From positions 62,001-126,000 of the forward strand of contig JAJKFH010003106.1 in assembly GCA_023333565.1 (NCBI GenBank): a stretch of 64,000 bases of DNA, given 5' to 3'. Within the stretch, counting starts at the first letter, position 1; each line of letters opens with the position of its first letter. The position numbers were made by a program, and so were the translations under genes. Positions 26,736 through 40,057 of this stretch are shown piece after piece. The notes under the pieces were generated by a model. It did no database searches. It had not been told where the DNA came from and was given only the letters and a program-made list of their open reading frames with translations. This stretch comes from Puffinus mauretanicus (Eukaryota; Chordata; Aves; Procellariiformes; Procellariidae).

Positions 26736-28306
26736 TTGCTATACCTGTCAAACAGTTTCAGTTTTCAGAACATTCACAAAAATTCCACACAGTGGTTAAG
26801 CTGGTAAAGGCCACAAATATCATAAAACCAAAGAAGTTTTCAAAAGTTTTGCAAAAGTTCTTCCTGGCTCAAACTTTGTTCGTTTGTCTCCAAATTCGCT
26901 TTATTATTATTCTGTAGCATATGAAAACTGGCATATATCCCTTCTATTTTTCTAAGTAAGAAAATTATTAGGTCTTGATCAAATTATTGACATATGTCTT
27001 TATTCTTATTTAGTTGTGCAATATTTCACTTCAGACACTGGGGAGAGAGAAATGATTGGTAGCATATAGCGTTTTATGCAGAGCAAGCTGTTCAGGTGAA
27101 TATATGTAGTAATTACTTTGTTGTTAGGAAGCATAGCACAATCTAGGGGAACTGAGCTGAACTCTCTTGTGACCCCTTCCAGTTTTGACTGCAATGGGAC
27201 GATGGTGACCATGTGCAAGTCTTGTGTGACTGGACTGCTTTTAACTGCCATCTGAAAACATTAGCTGAAGTTGAAAGCATTCACAGTGGAGAAAGAGAAG
27301 GAAAATCAAAACATTGCAGTGGAAGACTTAAATGTTTAACAGCTCTGTTACATGACAAACGATTAACTATACTTTACAGAATCACATCCCTGTTTCTGTT
27401 CCTCTTCACCCTCAGTACACACCATGTGTCTAGTGTATTAACTGTAGAAATTTTAAATAAACGGAAGCAATGAATGGGAACATCTATCACTAGTTGGTTG
27501 CTTAAGCAAGTTTATTTTTCCTGGCACCTGATTTCCTTCTGTTTGGGAGGAAAGGAAATAAGAGATCTGATTGAGCATCTTGATTGACATAATGAAAACA
27601 GAACACCTACAAGTGATTAAATGAAATCTTATTTCATATAAATAACAAAGGATTAGAAAACTGATTTCTCTTTTATAAAAGGTTATGTTACAGGTTATTC
27701 TATTTCTTCAAAAGTCATTCTGCATTCTGCTCGATTCCTTCTTTATACCTCTATCTATGCTGCACATCATCTTAACCTCAAGATTTCCATTACTTTCCAC
27801 ATTCTGGTGTAGTAAGTTCTCCATAAGCATAGGTCAAATCCTCCTCATTTATGATGGTATCATTCTGGGAAAAGAATGTTGAAATCAGTGAAATTACTTT
27901 GTAAACCAGGCTTTTAGAAGCATGAAGATAATTAGAAATACATATTGTTGCTTGTAGGCAAAACTTTGTTTCATAATGCTTTACATGTTTGCATCCGCTT
28001 TGATTTACTGTCAAAATCAATTTTGTTAATATTCCATCTCAGGCATCAAATTGTTTCTTTTTATACAGTGGTCTTCATTGTAGAATCTGATATGAGCATG
28101 TGCCTTCCACAAAGATTAAACTTCTTTATAAATGACAGAACAAAAATAGCTTATTCTTTTCTGTTTCCAAAACTCAAAGAAGATGCAGTTTTCTTTACTG
28201 GATCTAACTGGATTGTACTAATTGGACTGATAAGGCTTGAAGGGTTCACGTATTAAACTTTTGCATTTATCTTAAATCTTCTTTTGCTGTTTGTCTTCAT
28301 TTACAG

Positions 28307-28345
28307 GAAGCTACTGCCCATAAAGCTTATCACAACATTGCCCTC
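28307..28345 (+). other. Exon-like 39-bp interval (speculative)
   Basis: A long pyrimidine-rich tract ending in TTTACAG lies immediately upstream, and CTC|GTAAGA follows as a donor-like site. The 39-bp interval is a multiple of three and two of its three frames are open. No flanking coding exon is recognised and I do not know the encoded peptide from any protein. Splice-site look-alikes are common in 64 kb, so this is only a pointer for RNA-seq. Confidence 0.1.
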
Positions 28346-28706
28346 GTAAGACCTATCATATTCTGTGGCAAAACTGTTTGCAATAAGGGACACTAATGCC
28401 CAAGTAGTGCTACAATAATTGCAACTGCAGCAATTGTAAACATGTCTGAATTTTGTCTACAATTTTTGATTTAATAGTATGATGTCATTCAGAGTTGTAT
28501 ATACAATTAAACGTCACATATGCAGAAAATCTGTAATATGATCTCAGAGGAAAAACATCATGTGATAAAACCATCCGAGTAAACAAATGTATGAGATGAC
28601 AGAGAGTATGCTGGTAAAATGCTTAGTTTGAAAACTATTATTTCAGGGTCTGAAGCAATCCATAACAACATTTAATTAACAAAATGGTTATTTCATTAAT
28701 TACATT

Positions 28707-28772
28707 GTCTCCTTCTCTCTTTTTCTCATTCCTTCCATTTCTTTTTTCTTCACTGTTTTTTTCTTTCTTCAT
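28707..28772 (+). repeat. Polypyrimidine tract
   Basis: About 66 bases are almost entirely C and T, with scattered A. Such tracts can adopt triplex DNA or act as splice-type polypyrimidine tracts. No acceptor or exon is evident at its end. Confidence 0.7.
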
Positions 28773-29522
28773 ATGTGTAAGCTTCAAGTTATTGCTAAAA
28801 AAGATCCTTTAAGAGACTACATTTATTTTCATTTAATTTAACCAAAGGAAGCTGGTTTTGTTGATTTGAAATCAATATGTAATATCTTTAGGGAGGTATT
28901 TGCATTCCAGGTTGAAAATAAAGTGGGTTTTTTTTTGCACTATCAAACCTTTTTTTCTTGTGGTACTGAAGATTCACTCCAGAGAATCAGCTAATTCTTA
29001 CTATTTTACTCTTCACCACACTCAAAGGTCTCCAAAGATTACGCTTATTACTTCAAATGTGCGCAACACCTCTGCACAGATGAAATAAGTTCACAGGCAA
29101 TGAGAACAAATTTACTGTGGCAGTGAAGTTCCTCTGAAATGACTCTGCAACTGTGTTTTCATTTTTTTAATAGACAGTATCTTTCTTACAAGAAAGGCCA
29201 ATATACAGTAAACCTGTTGGTACATCTATTGACAGTTTCTTACATTTTTTGAAGAAAATAATATTATAGGGAAAATGTGCAACAAAGAGCTACACACAAT
29301 ATATAGGGAACATGTGAGGAGCAAAAAATAACAGGTTTCTAAAAATAATCTATTACAAAATTTATATATTGAGAAAAATTCATTGTGTCAGGTATTTTCT
29401 CAGGAACCTTGCATATTCAAAGACATTAATCCTGTTTGTTGGTTTATTTATTCATGAGCTTTTTAAAATGTGAAATGCACCGCGGGACAAAGAATTTTAA
29501 GAGTCTAAATGCACAATTCATG

Positions 29523-29548
29523 TAACGCCAGGGTTTCACACGGCGTTA
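29523..29548. repeat. CpG-containing 7-bp hairpin
   Basis: TAACGCC (29523-29529) and GGCGTTA (29542-29548) pair perfectly across a 12-nt loop. CpG in both arms is notable because CpG is rare in this part of the window. Function unknown. Confidence 0.45.
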
Positions 29549-30498
29549 TTTGCATACTTGTTTCCATTCTTTTTATGAACGGCATACTATTGCATTTGTA
29601 TGGAAGTGTATGTTCATATATATTTAAACTAACTTCTCTTGGCAGCATAATATAGAAGTGTCATTAACCCTATAAATTTCAGCCAGCAAATGACTTGTTT
29701 CTCATCTAACAATAGCCATTAACATGGCATCAACCCTGAATGTGTTTTACCTCGAATACTGCACAGTAACCATCTCAATCTTCTGAACTGGTACAGAACC
29801 GTACACTGAAGATTTATGGGGAAAGTGTTTGAGGGCGCCTTCCCTCTCTCATCTGCTCTCTGCCTCCCATGAACTTCCCCCACATTCCCTTCCTGTGTCA
29901 TGGTAACTCAGAGGCTGGATGCCAACATCAAAGTCACAGCCGCTCTTATGCATGTACTACTATCCTGTTTTATATCCCTGCAGCCCCATCCATGGTAGCA
30001 TTCCTTTTATCTGATCCAATAGGAGGAAAGGGGAAGCTAGGAGAAAAAGAGGGAGTTGTGCCTCTCGGCCTATACCAGTTATGGAAATCAAGATAGAGTT
30101 ACCTGTAACTGGAGAAGTGGAAGAAGGAACTGGTGCCAGAAAGCCTAGATGAGGTCTAGCTGTCTCATCACAACTAGAAACAAGTCCTCTCATCTCCGAT
30201 AGTCTTTAGCGTGCCCTCTCTTTAGGCCAGTTCTACAGGCCACTGTGAAAGTAGGAGAAAGCAAGATGTTATTCTATGGTTTACCATCACAAATATGAGC
30301 AGGACTTTTGCAAAGCTGTAAAAAGTAAACAATAAAGAAACAACATTTTTAGGATATGAACTAACACCTTTTGAGAAATGCACTTGCTGAATTTTGTTGC
30401 AAATCTAACTTGCTAATTTACAAATTGAAAACTAGCAACAAAAAAAGAACAGGCATAAACTTCCTTGTGTAATTTTGTGATAAAAATGTGAGCAGATT

Positions 30499-30539
30499 CT
30501 GTTCCTGGACCCATCTGTTCCTGAACCCATCTGTTCCTC
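30499..30539 (+). repeat. 16-bp tandem repeat, about 2.5 copies
   Basis: The unit CTGTTCCTGGACCCAT at 30499 is followed by CTGTTCCTGAACCCAT at 30515 and by a partial third unit from 30531. It is a small minisatellite probably made by slippage. Confidence 0.8.
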
Positions 30540-33500
30540 CCGCAGTCTTTTATTTTCCAGCAGTCCTACTTTCCATGCAATCACACATTCTCTTCTTCTA
30601 TTGTACTCAATTTTCTATCATCTTCTCAGATCCTCTTTCCATTTTGCATGTCAGTTATGTTGGCTCTGGTGACTGATGTAACAGCTTGATAATAGCAACA
30701 AACATTTAATAGCACTTGTACTTAAAACTACACTTAATTGAAATATTTCTGTTGGAGCTTTTGGCATTAATACTCAGCCATTACTTCCTACCTGTAAAAT
30801 TACCCCTGTCTAACACAGACATGGTAGTGAAAAACGGATAGAGTGTTTCTGAGATGCTCCTGAATCACCTTAGAAGTACCCATTTCAAGCTGCCCATCAT
30901 GACCAAACTGCAGTCTGTGTGGTCACCATGCTAGGACATCTTCAGGCTTTAAACTGAGGGAGCAACTGGGCATGCCAGCTACCCTAGTAAACATACATAC
31001 AAAAATGGCTTCTGGAAAATGGTTGAGATGGACTTCTATGACAATATGAATGAGCACTGCTGGCTAACTACTAAGCAGCTAGGGATGCCAATAGGCAAAG
31101 CAGGAGTTTCTGGCTTTGTTATAAACATTTTAAAGATGTTCTTAATATTTCCCATTACTGGAAATGTGCTTTCAACCTGTCAGGAAAAGAAAAGTAGCCA
31201 TATGCCCCATGACAGAACTTCTTGGAACACCTTAGCTTACTAGTCACCGCTGGGCTGCCTACTCAGAAAACAGACATCAGGTGAAGCTCCTCTTTGCTTC
31301 ACATAGGTACTCCTCTATGTGCCATGCTGAAGATATAGATGACCTTAGCTTGGCCTTCTGCCCCTTTTTAACCTCATGAAGAGCAATTCAGTCCATAGGT
31401 GGTCAACAAAATTATTGGACTAGGACCAGGAATAAGTGGGAATTTGCGTAGTGCAGACAAAGTGCAGACTGAATTCAGGGAAGCACTGCTATTGGTGAAA
31501 GCAGATGCATGCGAGACACATGATATTTTTACTGGAATGAACTTCTGTAAGCCAAGGCCAGTAGTGTGAATCAGCTACGAGATAAACATGCTCAAACCAG
31601 ACAGAGGAATCAAATCAGTATGGACACACCCTCAAGGCATTATCACTTCTCGGAGTACCGAAATTGTAATTTTTATTCTTCAATTTTCACCAATTTTCTT
31701 AGCAAGACAAACACTCTTTCCCTCACTCTGTGGTTCGGACCTAAAGATCCAATATCACATTTGCATCCCCTCACACTCCAGATGTGTAATATTTTTTTTT
31801 TTTTTAATATAATTCAACAGGACTTTTACAATTAAAAGCTTAGAATGAAGAGCTCTCCTGACTGCTTTCATAAAACATCTTTGCTTGGTCTTTTAATCAG
31901 GAGAGTTCTCTCTGCTTCAGGTACTAAAAGTCTGGGTAACACCTTGTTTATTTTTTTCTGATCTGTTTCTTGTGAATCTATTTCCCCGGGGGGGAAAAAC
32001 AGAAGCCTTGGGACAATTTGTGAGGACACTTCCTGGATGTTTTGCAACTTCATTTCGTGACTTTGCAGGCCCAGCAAACTTGACTTCTGCAGCTGTTCAT
32101 TCAAAGTTAGAAATTCAAGCATTTTGAGCAGGTGCCTCAATAAATATTAAAATATATGTTGATAATATTTCTTTTTTATAGGCTAGTCTAAATGTGATGT
32201 TGCTCCCTTTGTTTCTTCATAGTTTAAACAAGAAAAAAAGTACTGATTTCTCTTTCTTCTGCTTTATGCTTTGAACTATCATGTAACATAACATTTTTCA
32301 AAGTGATATTTGCCCAGCAAGTCAGAATTTCAGTATGCTTTGCATTAAAATAAAATGTTTCTTTTATTTACAACAGAATTTCAAGACTACCTGATCTGAA
32401 CAGGTCACTATAGTACTTGTTTCATTAATGCTTTTCTTATTTCTTCCCCCCTACTTCCCCCATAGTAAAAAATTTAACTATTTTTCTAAGGGAAGTAAGA
32501 CCTTAATGAATTTGTAAAGACTAGTTCAGAAATAATTTGAAACTGAATTTGCTTGGTACTATTTTATTAATATGAATTTTAATCTAGACCATTAAGTTAA
32601 TGTGTCAAGTGAATTTAACTAGAGTGCTTAAGGTATGAATAAAGTTTACTGTGTTATCCAGTACATGTAAGATCAGTATAACACTTACCCTGTACTGTTT
32701 GATAGAAATATGAGCAACTAAATAATGCCTGTCTAGAGTCCTCCCCTACAGCACCTGGGTACCTCCTAAAGAAATACTACTTAAAGAAAAATAAAAAAAA
32801 CCTAATACAAATCAGTTTGTAGAATTCTGATCTCTACTTTTTTATTAGTATTTTTAACCAGTATCTTCACTAAACTCTGAAGTTTAAATGTTTGTTTCTT
32901 TGTTGACTTTTTCACAGAGTTTTTCCAGTTTTCTGATATTTTCACAGGTCCTGAGAAAAGTTATTTGATTCTTCAATCAGTCTTTTTCCTGCAGAACATA
33001 TACTGAGAATTCTGTCTTACCTTGATCCAGCTTTGAGGACACAAAGTTATTTCTTAAAGTATTTTTGAATGTGAAAAGAATCAAAATAAATATTTTTAAA
33101 AAGGCAGTGGCCATAAATTGAAAAACAGAAAATAATTACATTTATTGTAAAATGAAGTATTGTTTAGATTCACTTTCCAAATGAAGCTGTGATAAACTGA
33201 AAGAAATATTTTACTCTTTAGGCTTTAATACCAAACCACAATTTAATTAAATACTTTTAAGGAATACTAGAAAAAAAAATTAAAGGAACAGTAGAAGTAG
33301 CATTGTGAGTGAACGCTGCTACCGTTTCACTCAAATAATAGTGAGTTTGAACTCATGGATTCACTTAAACACTGACACTTCTGAGCAGGTATTATGCGAG
33401 CAGCCAAAAGACAAATGCCCAAGATACTGTTTGAGCAACATCTTTTGGAAGCTCCTATTGCTATCCAGAGACTGAGCAAAAATTTAAGATAGCTCAATTA

Positions 33501-33554
33501 AAAAAACAAAAAAAAGGCTCTTGACTAGACTTCTATGCCTACATTGTTACCTAC

Positions 33555-33574
33555 CCCTAAGTCATTACTTAGGG
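33555..33574. repeat. 8-bp hairpin
   Basis: CCCTAAGT and ACTTAGGG form a perfect 8-bp stem with a 4-nt CATT loop. It is a compact inverted repeat with no function evident. Confidence 0.5.
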
Positions 33575-35049
33575 CTGGTGGATCATATCGTTTGCTACCT
33601 CTCTGTCTGACTAGAAAATACTTTAGCACATGGTACTGTCTCAGCAGTGGCCAGATGTACTAACTCTGATTAATTCCAATGCCTTGTCTTTGTGGGTCTT
33701 TCCCTTTTTCTTGGTTAGACCTAACTGGAATATAGAAATCAAGTCAGTCACTCAGTTCTGCAGAAATACTCAGAGAATGTCTTCCATGTAAGGCAGAAAT
33801 CCTTCAGGAAATGCGTCTGTGAATATGCTTTTTATGAAATACTGCTGGGAAAATAGTGTTTTGTATACAGTCTTGTTTGCTAGGTAAACAAGAGTTTTAT
33901 TTCAGCTACCTCACAGAAGCAACACCATCACCTGTGACTGAATTATACAAAAACATAAAACAAAAGCCGTATGCTGGTACATATAAGCTTTAGCACTCAA
34001 GAGAAGATTTTTAGGAGGATTTCAAGTAAGTAGAACCACTTGTGTAGTTAAAGCTCCTAAATTCCAGGATCAGGTAGGGTTTATTCTCAGCATCCTGTTA
34101 CAGTGTGGGTTTTCCTGCTTATAAGGTATGTATGTGTTGTGTATCAGCTTTCCGACATACCAAGAATTTCCCTGTGGTTTCCAGAAAGCCTTAGACAACT
34201 CCAGGTTTGTGACTGCAACACCATTACTAGACACTAATTTCAGCATCTACTAAATATTGCTTTGAAGACTCTCAAATCCTTTACTGGATGTAGCCACTTG
34301 TCTATGAGGCCAGAGATCAGTGTTGGCTTTTTGGGGTGTTGTGGTTTAGTATGTTTAGCTCATCTCTTCATTTTGCTTATGACATAAACAATTCTATTTT
34401 TTTTTTCCCAATGGCAATTTAAATCCAAACAAACTTCTTGAAGATAAGTTGCGTGCCACTACCTCCCTCTAAATTAATTCAGATTTATGTTTTCCTTTTT
34501 TCTTTCTTTACTTACTCTTCTAAAGTCTATAGTAAATCTGAAACATTAGAACTGAGATGGATAGTTCCCATTCCTATTAACAGGATGTTTCATGTAGGCA
34601 GACTCAGGGATCCACTTCTGTCCACTTATCACTGCTTTATAAGTTTATATTTATAGGGGTAACTATTTTAGAAACATTCCACTCCGCTGCCATTGAAGAT
34701 ACTGGGCCACTATGTGATACCATGGACATAGGTTAAATGAACTAGGAATCTCTTTTCTCTCATCTCTGACTTATTTTATAAGATGGAAAGAAAAGGAAAT
34801 TGTAAAGCTTCTTAAAGATTAGGGGGAAAAAAAAAAAGAAAAACCTCAATCTACTTCATAAAGATGCACAGTGCTTTGTGTAACTCACTGTTGACATTGC
34901 TAGAGATCTCCCTCTACCCCTGGCCTGCTACATGGCCTACCTGCACAATTTGTCTTTGATTTCAGAGTATGGGTTTTACCAGCTCTAGAGGTATACCAGG
35001 TTTTGTTTAAAAAGCTAACCATAGCAGTTGTTCAGCTCTAGGTATTTAT

Positions 35050-35093
35050 ATATCCTATTTATATAGTAAACATATCCTATTTACATAATAATT
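35050..35093 (+). repeat. 22-bp tandem duplication
   Basis: Two adjacent 22-bp units, both beginning ATATCCTATTTA, match at 18 of 22 positions. A simple local duplication in AT-rich DNA. Confidence 0.6.
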
Positions 35094-35823
35094 AAAATAC
35101 CCTGATGTTAGAAATACTCTGCTTTGTAGTGCCCTGGAATATTAGAGTATGAGAAGTTTCTATTACGGATATGGGTAGACACAAGCAGCTTTTCTCTACT
35201 TGCTGTTTGCCAGAGAGGCAGAACATGTTAGCTTGGAAACAGGACAACTCTGGGGAAAAAAACCCATGCCTTCTGGTACAAAATTAACTTATGTTTAGGC
35301 AATTTGGACTATAGCTATCCAGCTTGTAGGTATGGCTTGTTTCACATTTACTGGAAATATACTTAAACTGACAATTTTATATTTAGTCAACTAAAAAATA
35401 AAAGCAAAAGAAAAAATAAGGAATACTCAAATTTAGTTAGGGTATTGTCTCCACCTGGATTGCTCCTGCAAGGTAAAACTGCTTTTAAACTCATCTATGA
35501 CAGCTTTCCTTAAGTATTCTTGACCTGTATTTCAAAGTGTTTCTGTAATAAATGTAACTGAATTTGTATTTAGATGCTTTAAAATTTGAATGTCTGAGAT
35601 AAGAATTTTTTTTTTTTCTGTTAGGTACATTTTAATTACATGCCCAGCTAAACTAACTGTTCAATGTATATACCTATATGTTTTGCAAGCAAGCTGAAAG
35701 TTTCAGATGCTCAAAAGTTTAGCTGTATTAAAGGGCATTTCCAAATTAACTAAAACCACATGTTTTGGAACACTTGTGATTTAACTATTAGTTGATGCTT
35801 AACGTTTTGATGAATCTTATAAA

Positions 35824-35847
35824 TCTGGTTGGTTATGGCCAACCAGA
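35824..35847. repeat. 9-bp hairpin
   Basis: TCTGGTTGG (35824-35832) pairs perfectly with CCAACCAGA (35839-35847) across a 6-nt loop. Nothing nearby suggests a role. Confidence 0.5.
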
Positions 35848-36296
35848 GTTAATTTGCAACTAGTGTACTGTTACAAAAGGTACTAGAATCTGCAAAAACA
35901 GTAAGCTCAGGAGAGTTACTTGTTCCCATGAAATAGTACTTCACTTTTGCATACTAATTGAATTGTGTTTTGTTGTAAAAGTAGAGACAACTTATTTACC
36001 CTGAGGATACATTTTATTATCATGTGAAATATGGAATGTTATTTTGCTTCAGGAGGTAAAAGCAATTTTCATCTGAATCCCTCTAGAAACTAGTGCATCA
36101 GCTTACCTAGTCATCTGTAACATCTATGAGGGCTATCTTTCAATAAGCATTCTTCAGTATTATTAATTTGTGCAAGGCTTGTACAAACTAAATGTTTCAT
36201 GAAGAAGATGCTTTTTATATTTCTTCTAAAGTTAAATAAGACTGAATTGTAGCTGTTGTGAACAGATCTGGCCTCACCAGATTTAAAATTACAACA

Positions 36297-37003
36297 TCTC
36301 GTGGTGGGTTAGCCCTGGGCCAAACTCCCACTCAGCTGCTCGCTCCCTTTTCCTCTTCAGTGGGACGGCGGGAGAAAATAGGAAGAAAGTTTGTGGGTCG
36401 AGAGAAGATAGGGAGATTGCTTATCAACTACCATCATGGGCAAAACAGGCTTTACTTGGGGAAAATTAACTTAACTGATTCTCAGTCAAAACAAAAATGT
36501 AATTATTAATCCAGGTAGAGGGAAACAAAAAGGCAAATATTAAAGCAACACCATTTCCACCCCCTTTCCCAGGCTCAACTTCACTCCCAACTCCTCTGAC
36601 TGCCTGCCTCCCCCATCCCATCCCTCAAGCAGCACAGGGAGCGGGCGTTGCAGTCAGTCCGTAATAGCTCATGTCTGCCACTCCTTTTTCCTCAGACTTT
36701 TCCTCTGCTCCAGCACGAGGGCTTCGCAGGCTGCAGGGAATACCTGCTCTGCTGACGTGGAACAGCACCGCCTCCTTCTTCTGACCTTGGTGTTCCCTCT
36801 ACCATTTCTCTCCTATTTCTGCCCTTTCTTAATGCACTTTCCCAGAGGCACCGTGAGTTTGGCTGAGGGGCTCAGCTGCGCCCCGTGGTGGGCCCACCGG
36901 AACCGGCTGGAGCCGGCTGTGTCCGGCAGGGGGCAGCCCTGGCCTCTCCTCACAGAGGCCGCCCCGCAGCCCCCGCTGCCAGCGCCGGGGCACCTGCACT
37001 CCA
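36297..37003 (-). mobile_element. Solo LTR of an avian endogenous retrovirus, GC-rich
   Basis: This is recognised as an LTR of an abundant avian endogenous-retrovirus group, in reverse orientation. Landmarks on the plus strand include a GTGGTGGGTTAGCCCTGG-like terminus at the left, GGGTCGAGAGAAGATAGGGAG near 36397, GGGGAAAATTAACTTAA near 36458, AGGCTCAACTTCACTCCC near 36572, TCAGACTTTTCCTCTGCTCC near 36692 and TGACCTTGGTGTTCCC near 36782. The right third, which is the promoter-proximal part on the minus strand, is strongly GC- and CpG-rich. Neither flank shows gag, pol or env coding sequence, so it is a solo LTR. I could not find a clean target-site duplication: the left terminus reads TC rather than TG and the right end is uncertain by about 5 bases. 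Frames inside it (36258-36509, 36757-37083, 36813-37061) are incidental. Confidence 0.78.
36923..36937 (+). promoter_or_regulatory. CTCF-like motif inside the LTR
   Basis: CCGGCAGGGGGCAGC closely matches the 14-base core of the vertebrate CTCF motif (CC-N-S-Y-AG-R-K-GGC-R-S), with G for A at the third position, a common variant. It lies in the GC-rich part of the LTR at 36297-37003. CTCF binding depends on methylation and chromatin, so occupancy is an inference only. Confidence 0.4.
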
Positions 37004-39719
37004 ATTTAAAAAAAAACGTTGGTAACAGTAAAAGCTGTACAAAAATACAGGTATTTTTCACTAATCTGCTTACCAGCCTGTAATATTTTTCTTTTCTAAA
37101 TGTCTGGTACCTTCTGTGGAAAGTCCTTCAGACATTTAAAAAAATCCCCACAAAATCTTATCTGATCTCCTGAGTTTTCATCAGGTTCACAGTCCATGTG
37201 GACCTTAACCAATCATAGCTCATTGCCTAATAGTGTTAATGGTAATTTATTTCTTCTTCTAATTAAACACAGATGTAGATCTAAAATTTAAGAAAATAGG
37301 AAAAGCTGTATTCCCTTGCCAAGCTCATAATTTCCTTTTTCTACCACACTGCAGGGTCATTGACAGTACCCCAGAGTCTACCACAGATGCACATTAATTA
37401 CCCGTTCTCTAATTACTAGGGTACCAGTATAACTGTTCAACCATTCATTAAGCTTTCTTCTCAACTTTGCAAAGCCCCAGAGACCTGTGCAAGAAGCGCA
37501 CAACTTGGCAATGTTAATTGAACCCTATTAACTCATAAAATGTACAAAAAGTGTAACTATTGATAAAAAATCCTTTTTCATTTTGTCCACTAAACCCAAA
37601 ACATAAAACCGATCATTTTTGGTGCAATCTATTTGGACATCCAACAATCACAGATTGTTAATTATTGGGCACACATCAACAGGATTAGGGAAGAGTCCTG
37701 GGTATTAAACTACCAGTCTAATTCCCCATTGAAGACATGCATGGAGGCAGTTAGCTATATAAGCAAATCTAAATAAGATGATTACCTAGAAAGTTAGAAT
37801 ATTAACAAGAGGAGGCCTGTGAAATAAATAAAGTTATCAACAACCAGGAAAAAAATATCTTAAACTGTTCTGTAATTTATTTATTTCCAGGATCTAAAGT
37901 GAAGTTCAGTTTTAATGTATTAAAACATTTTTTCCAACATCAGTCAGTATTTAACATGACTGAAGGAAGCGTTATGACATGAATGAATCAGTCACAAAGA
38001 ATGAAGTCTTGCTTTTAAATATCTCTATTTTTCCTGTATCTGCCACACCTTTATTTTTAAGGTTCATTTATTGTAAAGATGCCACATTTAACCACCTCCC
38101 ATTTTTCATACACTTGTTAGATGTTGTGATGATTCTCATTTGCTCTGGTTTTGGTTTCACATTCTCTGCACCAGCAGCTTCAAAGTGTATCTTTTCTTCT
38201 ACCTTATTGGTATAGAAACCATTATTACCTACTGATACAGTTAGTATTTCCTGATAAATATATAAGCTAATTCAGTAATAGTGGCTTGTAATCTACATGT
38301 TTTTCCAGGAGTCAGAATCCACTAATGGATTCTTGGCATTTCTTAGCAAATTCCCTGTCTTAAGTAATCACACGTCTTTTCAAAGCCCTTCTCAATATAT
38401 TCAGCAGGATTAATTATGTACCTAAGCTGCTTTTCAGTACAGCAGCAATTAAGATCTGGTGTTATAATCACAGATATATCCAATAGTCCATAAAAACTTA
38501 CAGTTACTTCTTTCTATTTGTTATGTTACCTATGCCAGAATAGTCAGTAACTCTTTTTCTTGTACTTAGTTGCTCTATTAGCATATTTCTAAAGCTTTAT
38601 GGAATTCCAAGCAAGGAAAATTTAGGCCTAAATACTCTGGTTCACACAATTAAGTTGAATAGTGAGCAATTTGAAATATATGTATGAATACTCTGTCTTT
38701 AAAGTTATAGTAAAATTAACTGTTTAATAATTGTCATTAAAATAGATGCCACATCTTTGTCAAATCAGTGTAAGTGGTTTGCTAGAACTTACTTTTGTAC
38801 TAAGTATAAAGCTGAGCTATGATAATAAAACACTTTTTACAATAGGTAGTCATGCAAGTTTGACTAAATGAGTGATTTTTGCAGTCCATAACAATTAGTT
38901 CAATATAGAAAACCTTAGAAAATGTGTGGATTACCATTTAAAAAAGGTATAGAAAATATAAAGGGAGGTTCTTCTCCTTGTATAGTATTTCTGGATACTC
39001 GACCACCATGTTGTATCAAATGAGAATCAGCTGAATAATTGCTTTATGCTAATCAATAAAACAGCTTAATTCCATACAGATGATTCTGCTTAAATAAGCA
39101 CGTGACACTTGCTGCAATTAATCAGAAAAAAAAAGAGAAGACAACATATGTTGATTGATCCTGTCTAAACTCATCCAGGAGAACCTCAGCTATCTTCTGC
39201 ATTTTGAAACAGTCAAAGAAATGTGCCAGGAGATTGCTCACTCTTGTCTCTGGCCTGTAACATTTACTGTTTCTTGATTCAGGGATATTTTTTTTTTTGA
39301 TTTTTTTTTTCCTGGTCAGTTAGATCAGGATTACACTTGATTACAGATTACACTTGAGGGTAATCATACTGCCTTTATTGGGCTTTTGCTTGATTTGATT
39401 ATTTGAGTACTAAGATTATGATGAGTCTTTCCTGTCAGAATGAATTTCCTGTGCCCTTCACAGTGAAACAAAAATCAGGGAATTAAACATATGTAATGCC
39501 TTAAATGGGATGGTGGACCACTGATAAAATAAAAAACAGGAGGGGAAAAAAAAAAGCCCTAGTAACAGTCAAAAGGCTGAGATAACAAAAAATAGCAAAT
39601 AAAATTACACGTAGTATCAGGCACGATTACAAAAACGGCACACCAGAAGATTTACAAACTCTGGAGTTCCCACAGCCAGCCTAAGCATAGGACAGGTTTT
39701 GGGGACTACGCTGCCTTTT
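37004..39719. other. AT-rich DNA between the LTR and the CpG island
   Basis: No gene or transposon is recognised. The largest frame is 78 codons (37979-38215), at chance level. A split T-run (T11, GA, T10) sits at 39288-39310. The last 120 bases before 39720 grade from A-rich into the CpG island. Confidence 0.65.
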
Positions 39720-40050
39720 GGACTAAACCCACCCAAGGCCTCGGCAGCGCCCGGCACTGCGCCCCCGTCTCCTAGAGGCACCTCCGCCGGAGGCGAGGCT
39801 ACAAACCGCCCTGCGCAGCCGGCTGGGCGTGTCCGCGTTCCCCGGCCGGGTCCGGCTGCCGGGGTGGCGGCGGGACTGGGCCACGGCCTGCCCGGAGGGG
39901 CCGCGCTCGCCCTGGTCCGACCCCCTGTCCGCGGGCGCTGCTTGCGGCCGAGGCGCAGGCGCTCGGGCCCCGCCGGAGCAGCGGCCCCACGGGGTGGCAG
40001 CCCGGCCTGTGCTCAGCCGCGGCCCCTGAGCAGGGCCCCAACCTGCGCGC

Positions 40051-40057
40051 TGACGTC
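40051..40057. promoter_or_regulatory. CRE-like motif TGACGTC
   Basis: This is the TGACGTC core of the cyclic-AMP response element, seven of the eight consensus bases, bound by CREB/ATF factors. It is placed centrally in the CpG island, where such sites are often functional. Binding is inferred only from the motif. Confidence 0.4.

Larger units (their letters stand above)
26736..36296. other. Gene-free DNA of mixed composition
   Basis: No gene is recognised. The largest open frame is 103 codons (27945-28256, plus), not above chance. Two stretches, about 29,720-30,250 and 30,830-31,560, are visibly richer in G and C and poorer in long A or T runs than their surroundings. They may be old transposons, decayed pseudogene sequence or conserved non-coding DNA; I cannot name them. 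A pyrimidine tract lies at 28707-28772, a T12 run at 35606-35617, and small hairpins at 29523-29548, 33555-33574 and 35824-35847. Confidence 0.6.

Noticed and set aside
36757..37083. 108-codon frame and its antisense frame as genes
   Set aside because: They lie within the solo LTR, mostly its GC-rich part, and are composition artefacts.
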